NCBI GenBank assembly: GCA_004802705.1
Contig: SGPL01000175.1
Location: forward strand, 1-57,677
Length of the DNA: 57,677 nt
Direction: 5' to 3'
Source of the DNA: Bondarzewia mesenterica
Lineage: Eukaryota > Basidiomycota > Agaricomycetes > Russulales > Bondarzewiaceae
This document shows, one piece after another, positions 20,271 to 30,990 of the stretch; position 1 is the stretch's first letter, and the number at the start of each line of letters is the position of its first letter. Both the position numbers and the translations under genes were made by a program. The notes below the pieces were generated by a model. That model searched no databases. It was given only the letters and a program-made list of their open reading frames with translations, and was not told the DNA's origin.

Positions 20271-22419
20271 CTAATGCTGTGCTCTCCTCTCCTCCACAAC
20301 GGCCTGCACCCACCTGTTCAGGGTAAGTTCTAGCATCTCATCCCATCCCTCCTCCCTGCGAGCGACGAGGCGCGCATCAAAGTATACCGGAAGTTCTGAG
20401 CTTGGAAATTTAACGGTCGAGGGTGAGGGGGAAGTCATGGGAGTGGTATCAGTTGAATTAGGCTTGACACTCAACAGAAGTGGAGGAGCGGGGGCGATGA
20501 TGGATAAGAGATATCGGAGCTTAAGAGCGCTACATGAATCATGTTTCAGTCTTGAGAAAGAGAAAACGAAAGTGAAGATTACTTACGCAGCCCACAAACG
20601 CAGGTTGTCTGTACGCCGGAATGTCCACCCTTTGAGACCCTTGTCCCCATCCCCAGCAGCCGACTGTGCTTGTTCCAGCGCTAGAATGTCATGTATCGCA
20701 TTCTTGCCAATGTATCCCCAAGGTTTCCGCGAACGACGCACGCCTGCATTGTAGGCCACGCAAAGCACCTGCCCTGACGAAAGTGCTTGCAAGAACTCCA
20801 TACGGTTAGGCTCGCGCGGTAAGAGCGGCAGCAGGTGAGCAGGCAGGAGCGACACGAGGAGAGCATGCGCGCGAGCCAGCGGATCACCCGCGAATGCACT
20901 CTTCCGTGCCCATTCCGGCAAATCCTCATCCTGGACATCTGAGATGTAGCCCTCCTCCTCCTCTAATGGATCCATCTCATCAGGCTCATCGGTGACCATG
21001 ATGCCCCTCGTGTCCACGACACTCATCGACAAGACTCTCCTCGCCACATGCTCAATGTCACTGCCTGCACTCACTGATTCCATCGGGGCACTCACGCGTC
21101 GGCTCTTTGACCGTTCCTCTCGTTCAATGCCCTTCTTGGCAAGCTTCTCCCGCTCCCGTTGCCACCCCCTTATTCCACCCTTCCGCCCACCAAACAATAT
21201 TTCATCCACCGCATCGAAATATCGCCCCACAACTCCCTGCTCCTTTTCTAACGCGTCCAACCCCACATCCTGCCTGTACAACCATCCACCTGAGAGCACC
21301 CGATCGTCCCATCGCTCTTTCGTGACCCTATCCTCCTCGCTCATCGGGTTCATTTCCACATCATCATCTCCCCATACCAGAACTGAGTCGTTGCGTCCCT
21401 GTACCTTCACGACCGAAAACGCAAGGGATGTCTCGGCATCAACGCCCGGTTCGTTCTCGTCCAACATGTCCGTCGGCGACGCAACGCGCGAGTGCGAGCC
21501 CTGATTGGAGCCGTGATCACTCTGCGCGTCGTACGCGTCGTCTGATAATGGTATTCGCGAAGACTCCTCTAGTGCACGAAGCACTGTCAGTACATCCAGC
21601 GCGGAGCGTCGGATCAGTGTCAGCGGGTCCGACGGGTCGTTTGGCTGCGATACGAGGCGCTTGGGCGCTGGCGCACTCGAAGCCAGAGATGCTGGACGGA
21701 AGTACTGGCGGTGCGAGTCGATGGTTTCATCAGGAAGTGATACAATGTAATTCCGTACAGATCGGATCGCGCGCGTCGTCGTCTTGAGCAAGGTCAGGAC
21801 GTCGAAGTTGGAGGAGGACTGCGCTTTTCCCACCCCGAGCAGCCTTGGATCTGGTTGTGGCTCTCGGGTAGCACCAGTCAGTCGCCATGCCTGTTCCACG
21901 ACGATGAGATCTTCGATCACGCTCGGCCGTAGGTTCTCGGGGTCAGTCTCGTAGGTTTTGACATAAGGAGGGAAAGCGGGTCGTTGGACCATCGGTATGA
22001 CAGGCGAAGGCGGCAGTTCGAATTCCATGATGCTGCCTAGAGAAGAATTAGATTTGACGTGATTTGCCCCGCCCAGCGCTGGCACAAGCCCCTTCCGCTG
22101 TTGATTAGATCTTTGCCCCGTCAACGTGCAGACATTAGTTGTCAGAATAAGCAGAACCTGACGCGACTCACTCTTTCTTTGCAGCGATTCCGGTTTTTGT
22201 GAAGTAGTGTTGCAAGTGCTCTATACTTCCGAGCGCCATGACGCTCCCCCTCTTCGCTGCACTCCTGCTGAACGGTTTCTGTGGTTTGTTGGATGCATTA
22301 TGGTTCGGGTAGAACGCGACTTGACGGCGAAACTTTTTGGCCGAGACGCTTGGAGAAGATTCCTGCGTTCCAGTAGACTGAGGTGTAAGACTTGGAGTTG
22401 AAGAGGATGGTTCAGACAT
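20271..22419 (-). CDS. Conserved fungal protein with a possible calponin-homology domain
   Basis: Three exons are inferred. The start at 22419 gives MSEPSSSTPSLTPQSTGTQE, a Ser/Thr/Pro-rich tail with SAKKFRRQVAFYPNHN. The large second exon contains FPPYVKTYETDPENLRPSVI, a helical stretch FDVLTLLKTTTRAIRSVRNY, an acidic middle part, a basic Arg/Lys segment, and LPEWARKSAFAGDPLARAHA. The segment HLLPLLPREPNRMEFLQAL, GQVLCVAYNAGVRRSRKPWG and WTFRRTDNLRLWAAALKLRY resembles a calponin-homology fold, which would bind actin or serve as a scaffold. The protein ends LELTLNRWVQAVVEERRAQH. Introns lie near 22066-22166 and 20520-20585. I know similar uncharacterised basidiomycete proteins but no named function. 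It is divergent from the YPP1-like gene, with starts 286 bp apart. Confidence 0.8.
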
Positions 22420-22705
22420 GGTAGGGAAAGGATATTCAGTCGGAGGGTGCGTCCCAGACACTATACTAGCTGAGCAGTAAGAAATAAATAATAGAGTGAC
22501 TACACATCGCCTAGCTAGTGCCTGACAATATGTCCGGCTACAATCCATTACAAACTGACGAGTAAGGAGCGTGAGACAGCACTTCTATATCAAGCCGACC
22601 ATTATAGTATCTTTGACAAATTCTTGTTGACTGACGGAGATCGGCCCCGCTGCTGTACGACAGTGAACTCCCCCACACGAGCGACGTCGAGCATGATTAT
22701 CTAGA
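22420..22705. promoter_or_regulatory. Bidirectional promoter, CH-like gene and YPP1
   Basis: Only 286 bp separate the two outward-facing start codons (22419 minus, 22706 plus), so the promoters must share this space. A TACAATCCATTACA-like AT-rich stretch and CT-rich runs are visible. No strong TATA box was found. Confidence 0.5.
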
Positions 22706-25700
22706 ATGGCACAGATAAAGGACAAGCACTACTGGTCTCAGCTCAGGTCGGCTCTTACTGGTGGTCTCTGGGGCTCGGCGACGCCCGCGAAGGCCTACAA
22801 CGGTGCCTCCATCTCCTGGTTTGAACTCTTGCGCAAATTCAACAAGCATTGTCATGGGTTCAAGGATGTCGCCGAAATTGCATCTCAAACGCAAGCTCTT
22901 GCCTTGCTTCTGGCTGAGGGTGCCGATGATGCCGACTTGGACGGAGATGTGAGAAACCCTGTTGGATCCTTAGCATTGGACGAGGAATGCGTAGTCTCTC
23001 AGGGAAGAAGGGAGGAGGCGAAGGCAGGCTACGACACATTAAGAAGACTAGAGTCTGAGTCTAATTCTGATGTACGTTCCCTTTTATCTTTCGCCTGCTA
23101 GCTCCACCTCATCGTGTCTAGTCATTGAGGCTTGCATTAGCATGGTATACTTATGCTCTTGATCGGCCCCAAGAGTGTCTTTCATACATCAACCAAGTAA
23201 GTGACCTGGCTGATGCACAGAGCAGCTTTAATCCATCATCTTCCGTTCGCGCGACTGCATCGATCCTCCAGGTGCCGTCCGTCGCGGGAAATGGCTCTTC
23301 ATCTTCGTTTACGGGCAGCTTCGCTCCCTCAGATACTTCGTCAACGATGGCGGATGTTCAGGATGGCAAAGCATGGGCAGCTATCGAGATTTTTCGCAGC
23401 GTCTGCTTGCAAGGTTGCTCAACCTGCCTCAACTCTTGACCCTGTGAACTCACCCCTCACTCGAACAGGCATGGCACACGAAAAGCTATTCCCCTCTGAC
23501 AAACGGAAAGCGCTCTCCATCTACATAGCAGCCGTGTTGCTACTTCCCAACCTCGAGTCTGATGTTTCCCGCACGTCACCTGCTAATCCTGCGCCCACAT
23601 CCGGGACAGGCCAAGGTCGACTTATGTTCGTCTCTTTTACGCGCTACCGTGAACTCTGGCGATGGATAGAGCGACTGTTATGGCGCGCTATCATAGTTGC
23701 TTCCCAAAGTTTTGCTTTAGGTGGTTCGGAGGAAGGCAAACTTTGGTCTCTATTCACCCACTATCAGACTTGCAGTGCACATTGGCCACCTACATTTCGG
23801 ACAGAACATCGGTCCACCATCTCTGTGCTGCATTTACGGGCTCTGATCCTTCGCAGTCAATTACCAGGTTTACCGCCCATTCCGTCTTCCGCACCTTCGA
23901 AGTCACACGACCCATCAGAAACGTCAATGTGGCTTCCCCATGCGCGTCGGATTGTGCGCGAGTACAGAGATGTTCTGACTGTCAGCACACGTTTCCCAAA
24001 AGCTGGTGAACGGAATACCAAAGTAGAGGAGTTTATTGACCTCTGTGTTGCCGTGTGGGACGCAAGTGGCGGTGCAGGGGAACATGCTGGGTGGGTCATC
24101 GATGTACGCTTTTACTTTCGTCTTGGTTGTACCGCACTCTGATCGTGGTCACGCAGATACTGTGGTGGGCTACTCGTCTTACCTTCAACTCGTACCGCGT
24201 CTTCCGACACATGACCCGCGTCTCCGGCGTTGCAGGCGACACGTCACTCGCGAAGCGGACTTTGCGGTTATACACTCAGGTCGTAAGCAAAGCCCTCGAA
24301 ACTGGTGAAGACAGTAATGCCGATACTGATGTCAATTGGGTGGAAACGCTTGTATGGGGCGCAAGGATGCTGTGCAGAGTCGCGCTCCAAAAGGATTCAG
24401 GGAAGGATGAGGAGGGAATTGAGGATGCAAAAGAAGCTGGGGAGCTGATTGCGAAGGCGAAGGCAAGGTTGGATGAAGAAAATCTGGAGTTGAAAGCTAG
24501 CGTAAAGTTGGCAGAGGGGATTTGGCATTCAACTATGGCCATCACGGGTAACAAACTCCTTCAAGTTCCATCTTGCAGTTGGCTCATCCGTTTTGAAAAC
24601 TAGAACAGGATCATCTAACGCGGTCCTCCCGACTTTCCGCAGCGCTTTCCCTCATTGAAGATTCTCTCAACACTTTCCCAACAGCCTCAGCATACTTCCA
24701 ACATGCCCTCGCTCTGTCCCGTCCTGTGCCCAACCGTGATCTTGATCGAGCCATCGAAAGTGCCCGCGCAGCAGTTGAAGCTGAACCCAGTGAAACCCGT
24801 CATTGGCATCTCTTAGGTCTGCTGCTGGCGACGGCGGAGGACTGGCGCGGAGCTAAAGGAGTCCTCGAAGTTGGGGCAGCAATCGACGAGGATGAATGGT
24901 CGGCGGCGCATGGTGCGAACATTAATGGCACAGCTGAACCGGCCAACGGTGATGGACTTGATACGGGAACAATTGGCGCTGAAACAATGCAGACAAATGG
25001 CGAGACCGTGAGGCCAAGCCATACGGAGAATGGCTCTGCTAAGACGTCCAGTTCGACTGAGCGACCTCAGGAACAGGTGATGCTCCTGGACGAAGACGCG
25101 GTGGAGGTGCCATCGGCGACGGAGCTACTGCGGAGGCTGCCTGACCACCCTACAACGTCGAAAATGGACCAGTTTGATCACGCAGTGCAGTTGCGAATGA
25201 CGCAATTGACTTTGACAGAGCTTTTGGAAGGTTCTGAGGGCGCGGGCGAGAAATGGGTTGAGTTGTTCGGTTGGTTCGCTGAGAGGAAGGGAGTTGTGAA
25301 AGATCAGAGTAGTGAGACCATTTACCGCTTGCCCAGACAATTTTCTCATTTCTCATTCTGTGCTCATTTTGCAGGTCGAACGTCTATGGATACGAATCAT
25401 CCCCCCGATATGAAGGCAGAATCGATGACGTCCCAAAATTACCCTTCTCAACCTATCGAGCAATCCAGGCATTCGATCTCAGAAAGCTTGGAGTACCCAC
25501 CAACACCAGTGCCCATCATGCTTACGCCACCAACGCCGGGTCACGTCGACGACAGCGGGAATTCACTGCAGAGCGAAGTCCCTGTGCGCTTGTCCTTTGA
25601 TTCTGGTGGTAAAGAGAAGGATACCGCTGGAAAGAAGGTACAAAAGATGCTGAAGAGTCGCGTGCACAAGGGCCAGCAACGGATCACGACTTTTGGGAAA

Positions 25701-26549
25701 AGGATTGGCCACGGAGTGGGGCGAAGCAACAGTCTCAGTTTAAGGAGGTCGACATCCACACCAGGTATGTTCGTTAGACGATCCCCTAGCATATGTCTTG
25801 TTTATCGAGGTTGTGATTCAGGAAACATATATTCTAGTAATAGTTTCATGGGCCCTCAATATCAGGCCTCATCTATCCACTCTCGTCGCCAGTTCAGCCC
25901 CTTTGCTTCTTCACTCGAGTTGCCGCGTCCAGAGTCACCACCACCCCCTCCGCCGCCCACCGTCCCCGTTCGTGAGCAAGGAGAGCGGTCGAAGAGGGAA
26001 CGGAGGCTTCTCAGTGATCTGTGGCTCATGAGTGCTGCAACGTTCCGGCGATCGGGCAAGATTGAGCAGGCGAGAGGTGCAATTCAAGAGGCGGAGGTCC
26101 GTGATGAGGAAAACCCTGCCGTGTGGGTTCAGGTAAAATTCATTCTTTCACCTCTTCATCTTCCACAACATTTTGACTCATTTCGTCGTTAGTTGGGCTT
26201 ACATTACACCGCCCTGAACCAACGGCACAACGCGATCCAAGCATTCAACAAGGCGCTCTTCCTCTCGCCTGACAACATCCCCGCGACCATTCACCTCTGC
26301 CAACTGTACCTCTCGCGATTGCAGCAGCCCGGGTCCGCCGCAGACAACGTGGACCTCGCGGCGGGCATGTTAGCTGACCTGACGCGTGGACCCGGGTGGG
26401 ATGTCGCAGAGGCGTGGTACTTCCTGGGTCGAGCGCATGGTGCCAGGGAGATGCGCGACAGGGAGAGGGAGTGTTTGGCGTTTGCCTTGGGTTTGTCCGA
26501 GGGGCGGCCGTTGAGGGATGTAGGCAAGGCGGTGGGATGGTGTTTGTGA
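22706..26549 (+). CDS. Ypp1/TTC7-like TPR scaffold of the PI4-kinase complex
   Basis: The protein resembles yeast Ypp1 and animal TTC7, helical-repeat scaffolds that join the phosphatidylinositol 4-kinase (Stt4) to the membrane anchor Efr3. It begins MAQIKDKHYWSQLRSALTGG, with ISWFELLRKFNKHCHGF. The family-typical LWRWIERLLWRAIIVASQ lies in the middle and TRLTFNSYRVFRHMTRVSG follows. TPR units include SETRHWHLLGLLLATAEDW, RRSGKIEQARGAIQEAEVRD and NPAVWVQLGLHYTALNQRHN with SPDNIPATIHLCQLYLS. The C-terminus is AEAWYFLGRAHGAREMRDR to GKAVGWCL. At least six introns (about 45-60 nt) are needed. A long Ser/Pro/Gly-rich insertion with poly-Pro (about 24900-25980) separates the TPR units and is probably disordered. 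The gene appears complete. Confidence 0.85.
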
Positions 26550-26818
26550 ATTCGATGAATTGGTCCATGATCGAGACTTGGCATCTTTCATGGAGGATGC
26601 AAGAAAAGTATAGTCATGGACGATTTTACTACCGTACATCATCTACTACAATGCGCCCACTACTCCTGCGCGCCGATACCCAAGAAATGTCATTACATGG
26701 TCGTACAATATATCGTCAGATGCTAGTGTTTATACCGCAATGCCTAGTGTATTCTGTTCGTTCACAGTAATCGAAAATTAATGAACAAGGAAGACACAGA
26801 AAGAGGACCTAGATGGAC

Positions 26819-29103
26819 TCACATGCTATTGAAACAGTAAGGCCAATAGGATGTTTGGTTAGCATAAACCGAATATGTATAAGGAAATTGAGCGCGGTCA
26901 CTCACCCAATACAAGCCATCGCCACAACTCCGGCGAACAAGCTTAGCAATGCGGTAGCCTGTTTCGCGATCCCACTCCTCCAAAGCGACGGATCAAGGAC
27001 GAAATCCCCCGCAAGCATCTCCACACATGCCGCATAGACTAACATACCCGCGGAAATGGCCGACATCACACCTTCGATCAACTTTAAATGCACTGCCAAC
27101 AGATCAGCGAGAGAACATAAACGAAACAAAGAGGTTAAGGGAAAGAATATTGGTAAAGTAAGTGGGAAAGTGGAAATGTTACTGCACCTGTCTCTTTCCC
27201 AGAGTCGACACCGAATGCCAGCAAGCCGATAATGATTCCCGACGGTGTTGTCACGGCGAACAACATCGCGAGGATGGACTTGAGAAACGGGACGGATGCG
27301 GGTGCTGGAGATGCGCCTCCAGGAAGCCCCGCAATGCGAATGCCGAGCGAGAGGCCCTCAAAGAGCTGGTGAAAGACGATGGCGGTCACCAGCGAGGCTA
27401 TAATGCACAAATTGGCTGCCGCACAGGCAAGAAAAAAAGGTAAAGACGTACTGAAATCAGCCCCGGAAGCAATAGAGAGCGTAAGTCCTATCACGAGGGA
27501 ATGAATCATGATGCCAAGTTGAAGCACCTGTTGATACACAATACAGATGTTCAGAAGTCATTTCCCGCAGCCATATCGTGGTCTTTACCAGGATGCCCAC
27601 GACCTGACGTTTCCTCCCAATCTCTAGCTCCTCATCTGAACGCTCGTGCACACACTCTTCGTTCGCCTCATCTCCAACAATTTCAAGATTTGCATGCACA
27701 TGTCCGTGCTCGTGCTCGTGCCTATGGAAGTGGGAGTGATGATGATAATAATGATGATGGGGATCCTCAAGCTCCTCGCCGAAGAGCGGTATCGAACCCC
27801 TCGGCGGAGGACCGTGGTGTTCGTCGTGAGAACAGCGCAGTTCATGGCGATGATGGCCTTCAAGAATTTCCTGATCATGGACATGCACGTGTCCGTTCAC
27901 TTTGGGATTGGACAATGAGTATCGACGGGCGGGCTGCGTTGGCCTAGATGAATTCGGGGAAAGAAGCGGCGTGGTTTCACTTGGATGTTGTGACGGTCTG
28001 ATCGTCTCGTTAGAGGAGATGGGAGAAGCGGGGCGGACAGGAGTAGCGTATTCGTATATCGGAAGGGAAGGCGTAGCTAAAAATGTAGGTAAGTGTTAGT
28101 TCGGCGAGATCGAGGAAATGCATTTACGTTCGAGTTTTGGAGAGGGTGGTGCCGATGGGTAGGATTGCAGACGGTCGACATACGACGTCGATATGTCTAG
28201 AATGAGGTCAATAACCCGCTCTCACAGAAAGACGATAGAAGAGAAGCTTACATTCAATGGTAAAAATCGTGACCAAAGATCCTAGTCTTAATCATCTATT
28301 AAAGACAAAAGAAAACTCGATTGGTATGAATATAATACGGACATGATTAGCCCCGTCCATTTTCCTATGTTGGTTTCCTTCCTCACTTCCGGATCCTGTA
28401 GACATTCGAAAGCGTCTTGTAATAAATGCACGAATGCCGTGGACAGTATGACACCTGATGAATAGAAGGAGAAATGAAGTTAACGATGGAATAGATGAAC
28501 ACGAATAGCGTAAAGCGCAAAAGACATTGCCAACATCCATTCCAGATTGACATGAACTGGGGAAACAAAGCCTGTTGACCAGCAGCAGTCCGGCTACGCC
28601 GGACTTCCGTCTAAGAAGGATGTGACGGGCTCTGCACAAGTCAATAAGAGTGGCAGCATCTACGTCGAGCTCAGAGCGAGAGAGAATAATTGAGCGCCCA
28701 ATGGAAGCGGTCAAAAGACGCTCATTGCAATGACAACGGCATTGGAAAACTTGATATGTGGGGCAAAGGACGCCCTTCCCATAAACCACTCTGATAGATG
28801 CGATGCCTACGTACCTGTCCCAAAATGTTTGCCTATAAAGAAAAAGGCTCTTGGTATCTGAAAATAACTGGCTCGCTTTGACAGTGTGGGGAAGGATGAG
28901 GCTAGGAATTGTGGTTAGATTAGGCTCGAAGAAATACAGAGGCACGACGCACCGAAGAGAGATACGCAGAAGATAAGTAGCATCATACCCAGCCGCATCG
29001 ATAACTTCGTCTCTTCAACAATCAACCCATTCTGCATATTCCGTTTGTAAACGGCATTATTCTCGAGTCTATCTTCATGAAGTGGTCGCTCGCTCAGGGC
29101 CAT
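26819..29103 (-). CDS. ZIP family zinc/iron transporter with His-rich loop
   Basis: This is a ZIP (SLC39-like) divalent metal importer, probably for zinc, in the plasma or an internal membrane. Exons in order give MALSERPLHEDRLENN, the first helix (LGMMLLIFCVSLF), SSFPTLSKRASYFQIPRAFF with FIGKHFGTG, GVILSTAFVHLLQDAFECLQ, IILGSLVTIFTIEYISTSYV, and a Ser/Pro linker. A His-rich cytoplasmic loop follows, with HVHVHDQEILEGHHRH and HHHYYHHHSHFHRHEHEHGH. After that come the metal-binding helices (LQLGIMIHSLVIGLTLSI and AIVFHQLFEGLSLGIRIAGL, containing the HSxxIG and HQxxEG motifs), SILAMLFAVTTPSGIIIGLL, and the end GVVAMACIGM. The intron after HFGTG is 360 nt, much longer than the others. The start is uncertain: an in-frame ATG lies further upstream at about 29178. 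Confidence 0.9.
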
Positions 29104-30821
29104 TTCTTTGGACAAGAACATATTGAAGGCGACTCCGAAGTCCGCAAAGGCCCGGGCGCGGTCAAGTGAAAGATGCATAGATTGAGAAGCCAATGTCCAG
29201 AATGTCGAAATACCAACAGAATAGCGAGAGGAGGAGGGGGGAAGAAAGAGCGCTGTTACGGTTAGCTACAACGTTGGAGGCTGCATTTTGTTGGTCATCA
29301 CTGGGATGAGTACCCTTCGGGTTATCGGTCAATTTCATAGATGGTCATTGGTCGCCTATGTACATAGCTAGTACGTACTCCGACCAGTCTCTCTCTTTCA
29401 AAATTTCACCATTCGCGACTCTGTTACAGTGACCTAGCGCAGTGGTCAGGCCTCCCAAAATATGGCCCAATGTCAATGAGAAATTGATCTGAGATGGACC
29501 CGCCAGATCTCCGACTCGTACAGCCTGACGAGTCTTACACACTTCCAATGGTGATCTTGACGGGATGCTGTATCACAACGAAACATCCGAATCCTCGTGG
29601 AAAGCTTTCAACTGGCATTCCAAAGGATGACGTCGCGTCTCGGATGATAAAGAATAGTTATATCTCGAGGAAGATTTGGCTACGGGCGAGCCTTTTGTCA
29701 AGCATCCGATGCGGTACGTAGTTCTAATGCAGCCCGACTATTCTACTAGCACGCTCTGAACTCTCATGTACATCCCCACATGTCCCGTTTTTACCTGACA
29801 CAGGTTGCTAGTATTTCACGTTCTCATGAACGCGTAAGTGACTATGTACAGATCGAACGAGCAGCAGCGTGCTGGCTCTGATAAGTGCAATGTGAGGTCA
29901 GTGGGCCCTTCCCCCGCTCTGGACCACCTCCGTGTCTCTGATGAATATGGAATTAGGTCTATACTGCTTACTGCTCGGATGGATAGGATCTGAGCGCTGA
30001 GCCGGCGATTCTTTGATACGATGTCGGAAAATCTGACCACCACTCACAGGGGCAGAATTTTCATTCAAGTTACATTTCTTCCCATCACACAAGAGTATCA
30101 CAGAGCGCTAATATCCATCGTTTTCAGTTATCCGAAAGGGATGGCATCCTTGATCAAGACTTCTGTGGATACCTTGAAACCACTGATGAATCCACCACTT
30201 CGCATCCTTTACCATTGTTTGCACCAACCCCGTTTCGTGAGCAAGGAGGATGCACTAGTCCTCCTTTCTTCTTCACCATCGTGCCTGAGGCCTGAGAGGT
30301 GACTTATACTATGTGATGTTATGTCATTGATGGTGAAGTTTAGTAGAAAATGATAATTACTGGAGAAGCGGGATGAGCCCGGATGACTGAGCGCCGTTGT
30401 GCGGTGAGTCGTGACTTATCCGCTGGATTCCTAGCTCATCCTCAAGGGGCAACCAGGGGCAACCGCTCCGAGAGTTTTTGACATCAACGTTTCACATCGA
30501 TGATGGTTGACTCAAGAAATGCACGAATGGTGCGCTGAGATAGGATCTAATCTTGAGTCAGATTAGATTACGATGGTCTCAAAATGGAGTGGTCTTGAAT
30601 CTTTGAGCTTGCGACATGCATTGTGGAACATATCTCTACCTCAAAGCATGGGAGGTATTCTGTACAGTATATTGAGGATTATTTGCGCATTTGGATCGTT
30701 CAAAACGGGTCTGTGGAAGGCATTATAGGAGAGTTGAGGGAAACGTCCAGGATAGTTCTTATCAGGGACCCCGAAGTCTGATTTGAGTACCACCAAGGTT
30801 GTAGTCACCGATTTGGCGAGT
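29104..30821. other. Long intergenic region without recognised genes
   Basis: No gene is supported, and the short open frames resemble no family I recognise. Tandem AGGGGCAACC copies occur at 30445-30454 and 30455-30464, and the same GGGCAACC word recurs in the palindrome next to the P450 promoter. The region holds the promoter of the ZIP gene on one side and of the P450 gene on the other. Confidence 0.45.
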
Positions 30822-30860
30822 GGTTGCCCATCGCCGATGGGCAACCTACATCGCCACTCG
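30815..30860. promoter_or_regulatory. Palindromic operator-like site upstream of the P450
   Basis: GGTTGCCCATCG (30822-30833) and CGATGGGCAACC (30835-30846) form a perfect inverted repeat around one base. An outer pair, CGAGTGG (30817-30823) and CCACTCG (30854-30860), extends the symmetry. It ends 35 bp before the TATA box at 30896 and 130 bp before the P450 start codon. Such placement fits a binding site for a dimeric regulator, which is an inference. Confidence 0.5.
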
Positions 30861-30895
30861 TGGCTAGCTCGTGCTGAGCGTTGAGTCCGCAGCGT

Positions 30896-30902
30896 TATAA
30901 AT
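30896..30902 (+). promoter_or_regulatory. TATA box of the P450 gene
   Basis: TATAAAT lies 89 bp before the ATG at 30991. Confidence 0.55.
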
Positions 30903-30990
30903 GCGCCCATCATCATGCATCAATGCATCAACTTGGATCGCAGATTTACTCCTCCTCTTCGATTGAGCAAAATATTGATCAACGATAAGC

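Noticed and set aside
30021..30302. 93-residue plus-strand open frame upstream of the P450
   Set aside because: No recognisable family, and isolated from any other coding signal.
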